Shown: piece after piece, positions 24,993 through 27,700 of the stretch
Layout: the number at the start of each line of letters is the position of its first letter
Numbering within the stretch: the first letter of the stretch is position 1
Assembly: GCA_964415185.1 (NCBI GenBank)
Contig: CAYPZI010000031.1
Coordinates: 1-27,700 of the forward strand
Source: CAYVBJ01 sp964415185
GTDB taxonomy: Bacteria > Bacteroidota > Rhodothermia > Balneolales > Balneolaceae
Length of the DNA stretch: 27,700 nucleotides
Reading direction: 5' to 3'
Position numbers and translations under genes: made by a program
Notes under the pieces: model-generated
What the model was told of the DNA's origin: nothing
Databases searched by the model: none
What the model saw: the letters and a program-made list of their open reading frames with translations, nothing else

Positions 24993-25924
24993 TGAACAGA
25001 TCTCAATTTTTGAAAATGGTATTTTCGATTGGAACAGGCAGTTTAATTCTGCCGGCAACAGTTACCGGCAAGAGTAAACCTGAAACGGATTCCGTTTTAA
25101 CCATCCTTTATACCAACGATACCCATGCAAGAATTGATCCCATCCCAAAAAATGCCAACGAATTTGCCGGATTGGGCGGAATGGCCAAAAGGGCGGCGCT
25201 TATCGACCGGATTAAAAAAGCAACCCCGCACCTTTTACTGCTGGATGCAGGCGATGTTTTTCATGGTACTCCCTGGTTTAATGTTTACGGCGGTATCGTG
25301 GACTTTGAGCTAATGACCCGAATGAGTTATGATGCCTGTGCCGTTGGCAATCATGAATTTGATAAAGGCCTGGATTGGCTTGCAGAAGCCTCAGGTCATG
25401 CCGGGTTCCCTCTGCTCGCTGCGAACTATGCTGTCAGAAATACACCGCTTAACGATGTTGTCCGGAAATTTACAGTCATCGAACGAAATGGAATAAAGAC
25501 GGGTATTTTTGGCCTTGGAATAAGGCTTGAGGGAGTCGTTAAAAAAGAACTGTTTGGCAATGTTCAGCACCGGGATCCGGTTATATGGGCTGACGGCATG
25601 GTAAACAGCCTCAGAAATTATCACCGCTGCGACTATATCATCTGTCTCAGTCACCTGGGATACAGTTACCCTGATAAACAGATTGATGACGTTAAACTTG
25701 CCTCAAAAGTGAATGGAATTGATTTGATTATCGGCGGACATACCCACACGTTTCTTGATCAGCCTGTAACTGTTCCAACCCCCGATGGAGGAGAAACAAT
25801 CATAACACAGGCAGGGCACAGCGGGATACGTCTCGGCAGGATTGACCTGGAATTTTCAGAAGGCGGTCCCGTTGTAAAACGGGCGGTTCAATACGTATTA
25901 GGAGCAGAGAGATCTTTGCTTTAA
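24989..25924 (+). CDS. 5'-nucleotidase-type metallophosphatase (catalytic domain)
   Basis: 311 residues: exported (hydrophobic segment about 9-25), then a calcineurin-like phosphoesterase domain of the 5'-nucleotidase/UshA kind. Metal-site motifs are complete: Asp44-x-His46 (YTNDTHARI), Asp86-AGD, GNHEFD (120-125), SHLG and GGHTHTF. It stops after the catalytic domain, with no nucleotide-binding C-domain; that is supplied by the preceding gene, overlapped by 4 nt. Together they would dephosphorylate nucleotides in the periplasm. The substrate is inferred from the family. Confidence 0.9.
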   Translation: MMNRSQFLKMVFSIGTGSLILPATVTGKSKPETDSVLTILYTNDTHARIDPIPKNANEFAGLGGMAKRAALIDRIKKATPHLLLLDAGDVFHGTPWFNVYGGIVDFELMTRMSYDACAVGNHEFDKGLDWLAEASGHAGFPLLAANYAVRNTPLNDVVRKFTVIERNGIKTGIFGLGIRLEGVVKKELFGNVQHRDPVIWADGMVNSLRNYHRCDYIICLSHLGYSYPDKQIDDVKLASKVNGIDLIIGGHTHTFLDQPVTVPTPDGGETIITQAGHSGIRLGRIDLEFSEGGPVVKRAVQYVLGAERSLL

Positions 25925-26048
25925 AACTAAATAAATGCTTGTATCTTATAATTACTGCATTAAGGCTTATATCCCTGCTCAGTACCCTTTCATTCGTAAA
26001 TGTTCGAACGTCATTTGCTTATAACAATTAATTAAAAGAACTACATTC

Positions 26049-27233
26049 ATGCCCTGGTCTCTTAGAATGACACTCATAGTTGCCGGCCTTTTGCTGGTTT
26101 TTTTTCTCTACACAGGCTCAAGGCTATTCTGGGCATTTAAAATGCTGAATCCTGAAAATTCGTGGCTCTTCAAGTCGATTGTTATCGCGGCCGGGTTTCT
26201 TTTCTTGTTTTTCCCAATTGCAGGGCTTGTTCAATATTCGATTTACGGAATTTACAATCCGGATCTCTTCCCAAAATTCGTCATCTATCTGTTTTGGTAC
26301 GGCTTTATATTTTCTGCGGTCATGGTTAGCTGGACTCTTTTTCTGGATTTATTCATGGTCACCGTTAAAAGAGGATTCAGCATCAATCCCCCTGAGCTGG
26401 ACACTCTTTTTGCGTGGCTTATGGCTGCCATTTCAATTTTAGTGCTGTTATATACAGGTATTAAAACATCTATTGATACAAACAGAATTAAAATCAACAA
26501 AATTGAATACAGCCGGGATAAATCCGGCATCAGTTTTGAAGACCCCCTGAATATTATTCATATTTCCGATCTACAGGCAGACCGCTTTACGAATGCTGAA
26601 AAAGCCGCTGCATATATAAAGAAAGTAAATTCATTGAATCCCGATTTGGTCTTCTTTACGGGCGACCTTATTTATTCGGGAACAGCTTATGCACTTGAGG
26701 GGGCTGAAGCTCTTTCACAGATTAAATCGGAGTACGATATATATGCTGTAATCGGAGATCATGATTATTGGTCGGGAGAGGATATTATTGCTCAAGCTCT
26801 CCGGCAAAACGGCATTCATGTGCTGCAGAATAAGGAAAAAATTCTCAGCATTGGAAATCAAAAAATATCCATAACCGGAATTACAGAGATTTACAGTAAA
26901 AAATTGTTGAAGGATGAACTTCAGAATTTGTTTCATTCAGATGGGGAAGAAGCATTTTCCGTAGTTTTTTCTCACCAGGTAACAGACCGGGTTTTAGATA
27001 TGGCAAAAGGAGAAAATGTTAACCTTTTGCTGGGAGGGCATACACACGGAGGTCAACTTCGGATTCCGTTTTTCTTTTATCCTCTGACAGCAGTTCGGAC
27101 AGAAACAAAATATGTAAAAGGTCATAAGTGGTTTGACGATTTGCTTATGAATATAAACAGCGGTCTTGGCTATACACTTGCTCCTCTCAGGTATGGGGCT
27201 CCTGCTGAAATTACACTTATTACCCTTGATTAA
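26049..27233 (+). CDS. Membrane-anchored metallophosphoesterase (YkuE/YaeI-like)
   Basis: 394 residues. Four membrane helices (about 8-28, 41-62, 78-104 and 118-138) lead into a calcineurin-like phosphoesterase domain (about 165-394). Motifs in order: HISDLQAD (171-178), TGDL (204-207), IGDHDYW (235-241), FSHQ with His309, and GGHTHGGQ (329-336). Two usual metal-site positions are altered: Gln176 replaces the His of D-x-H, and Asp237 replaces the Asn of GNHD. Relatives act on membrane-lipid or cell-wall phosphoesters such as UDP-diacylglucosamine. It is separated from the split nucleotidase by 124 nt, so it is probably a separate unit. Confidence 0.85.
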   Translation: MPWSLRMTLIVAGLLLVFFLYTGSRLFWAFKMLNPENSWLFKSIVIAAGFLFLFFPIAGLVQYSIYGIYNPDLFPKFVIYLFWYGFIFSAVMVSWTLFLDLFMVTVKRGFSINPPELDTLFAWLMAAISILVLLYTGIKTSIDTNRIKINKIEYSRDKSGISFEDPLNIIHISDLQADRFTNAEKAAAYIKKVNSLNPDLVFFTGDLIYSGTAYALEGAEALSQIKSEYDIYAVIGDHDYWSGEDIIAQALRQNGIHVLQNKEKILSIGNQKISITGITEIYSKKLLKDELQNLFHSDGEEAFSVVFSHQVTDRVLDMAKGENVNLLLGGHTHGGQLRIPFFFYPLTAVRTETKYVKGHKWFDDLLMNINSGLGYTLAPLRYGAPAEITLITLD

Positions 27234-27289
27234 GATTCGCGGATCAGTTTAATTGTTAATAGAAAAGTTTTTCAACGAATCCCAAAATT

Positions 27290-27592
27290 ATGAAAACCAC
27301 TTCAAACAATATGCTGATCAGGCTGGTTTTAAATTTGATTAAAGCAGGCTACTGGGTATTATTTGTATTGACGATAATCATGTTCGGGTCTCCATTTTTG
27401 ACTTCGTACTTTTTTTCAGGCGGAACTTCGGAGATTCTTCCCTCTTTAAGAGATCCGGAATACATCATCATGAGTATCCGGGGATTTTTGCACTGTGCAT
27501 CTTATCTTTTAGGAGCAGCAGTACTCTTTATCGTGCATGAAATCGGGGTAAGATACCTGCTGGAAATGCCCCAACCCACTCCGGAAAGTTAA
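27290..27592 (+). CDS. Small membrane protein, function unknown
   Basis: 100 residues with two hydrophobic helices (about 19-43 and 67-86) joined by a loop containing FSGGTSEILPSLRDPEY, and a proline-rich tail. No family recognised. It lies 56 nt after the metallophosphoesterase. A weak hairpin just after the stop (AAAATCTT with AGGATTTT, T-rich tail, about 27591-27622) could terminate it but coincides with the repeat cluster. Confidence 0.65.
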   Translation: MKTTSNNMLIRLVLNLIKAGYWVLFVLTIIMFGSPFLTSYFFSGGTSEILPSLRDPEYIIMSIRGFLHCASYLLGAAVLFIVHEIGVRYLLEMPQPTPES

Positions 27593-27598
27593 AATCTT

Positions 27599-27700
27599 AA
27601 CCAGGATTAACAGGATTTTTTTGATTGGCTGGATTGCCTGAATCCTGAAAATCCTGCCCCATCCCGTAAATCATGGTTAATCCTGCCCCATCCCGTAAAT
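27599..27700. repeat. AATCCTG repeat cluster, cut by window end
   Basis: A cluster built on AGGATTAACAGGATT and its complement AATCCTG. A 22-nt unit beginning AATCCTGCCCC and ending CCCGTAAAT occurs at 27650-27671 and again at 27679-27700, identical, with a period of 29 nt. Further AATCCTGAAAATCCTG copies precede it, and an inverted AACCAGGATT lies at 27599-27608. Strings of this kind occur as dispersed intergenic repeats in Bacteroidota-type genomes. The array may continue beyond the window. Confidence 0.75.

Noticed and set aside
26000..26025. Operator-like GTTCGAAC palindrome upstream of the metallophosphoesterase
   Set aside because: Only eight bases of perfect symmetry with poor flanking extension; expected by chance at this length.
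27599..27700. CRISPR array at the right edge
   Set aside because: The spacing between units is 7 nt, too short for spacers, and the units resemble dispersed AATCCTG repeats; no cas gene is present.

Overview
The window is ordinary-looking chromosome from a Gram-negative bacterium of the FCB group, most likely Balneolota or Bacteroidota. This is inferred from the long OstA-type LptD with the Bacteroidota form of the barrel, a tiny histone-H1-like protein, a DUF4412 protein, a 5'-nucleotidase split into two genes, an alginate-export-type porin, weak or absent Shine-Dalgarno sites, and several promoter-like sequences matching TAnnTTTG. No rRNA, tRNA, insertion sequence, prophage, integrase or CRISPR array was seen. 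There are about 29 intact protein genes and two probable gene remnants.

Layout. 100-1194 (-): lipoprotein resembling a glycoside-hydrolase TIM barrel. 1354-1602: small two-helix membrane protein. 1772-9206 (+): cell-envelope block with a DivIC/FtsB-like division protein, a ROK sugar kinase, LptD, a membrane-anchored glycerophosphodiester phosphodiesterase and a UMF1-type MFS transporter; the last three are almost contiguous. 9359-9535: histone-H1-like gene closed by a good intrinsic terminator. 9586-10083: gene-poor, holding a small two-helix membrane ORF broken by an in-frame TGA. 10084-12055: overlapping YdbS/YdbT-type PH-domain pair, which converges on and overlaps a stand-alone response regulator (-). 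12590-13525 (-): OxyR with both redox cysteines, divergent from an acylphosphatase / RNA cyclic phosphodiesterase / alpha-beta hydrolase / outer-membrane-barrel run (13772-15958). The oxyR-acyP spacer holds two sets of dyad symmetry. 15959-16413: gene-poor, with what looks like the tail of an S41 peptidase. 16414-17340: secreted protein plus Crp/Fnr regulator. 17631-19031: rhodanese lipoprotein plus four-helix membrane protein. 19320-22091 (-): porin followed 12 nt later, in the same frame, by a lone hutH with a TTG start. 22301-27592 (+): mnmA, a DUF4412 protein, split 5'-nucleotidase, a membrane metallophosphoesterase with altered active-site motifs, and a small membrane protein. The window ends inside a repeat cluster.

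I found no clear undescribed multi-gene system. The best leads are small: the porin-hutH unit, the metallophosphoesterase with Q and D at usually invariant metal-site positions, the ROK kinase that has lost its zinc cysteines, the dyads between oxyR and acyP, the interrupted small membrane ORF, and a possible leader hairpin plus upstream ORF before the response regulator.
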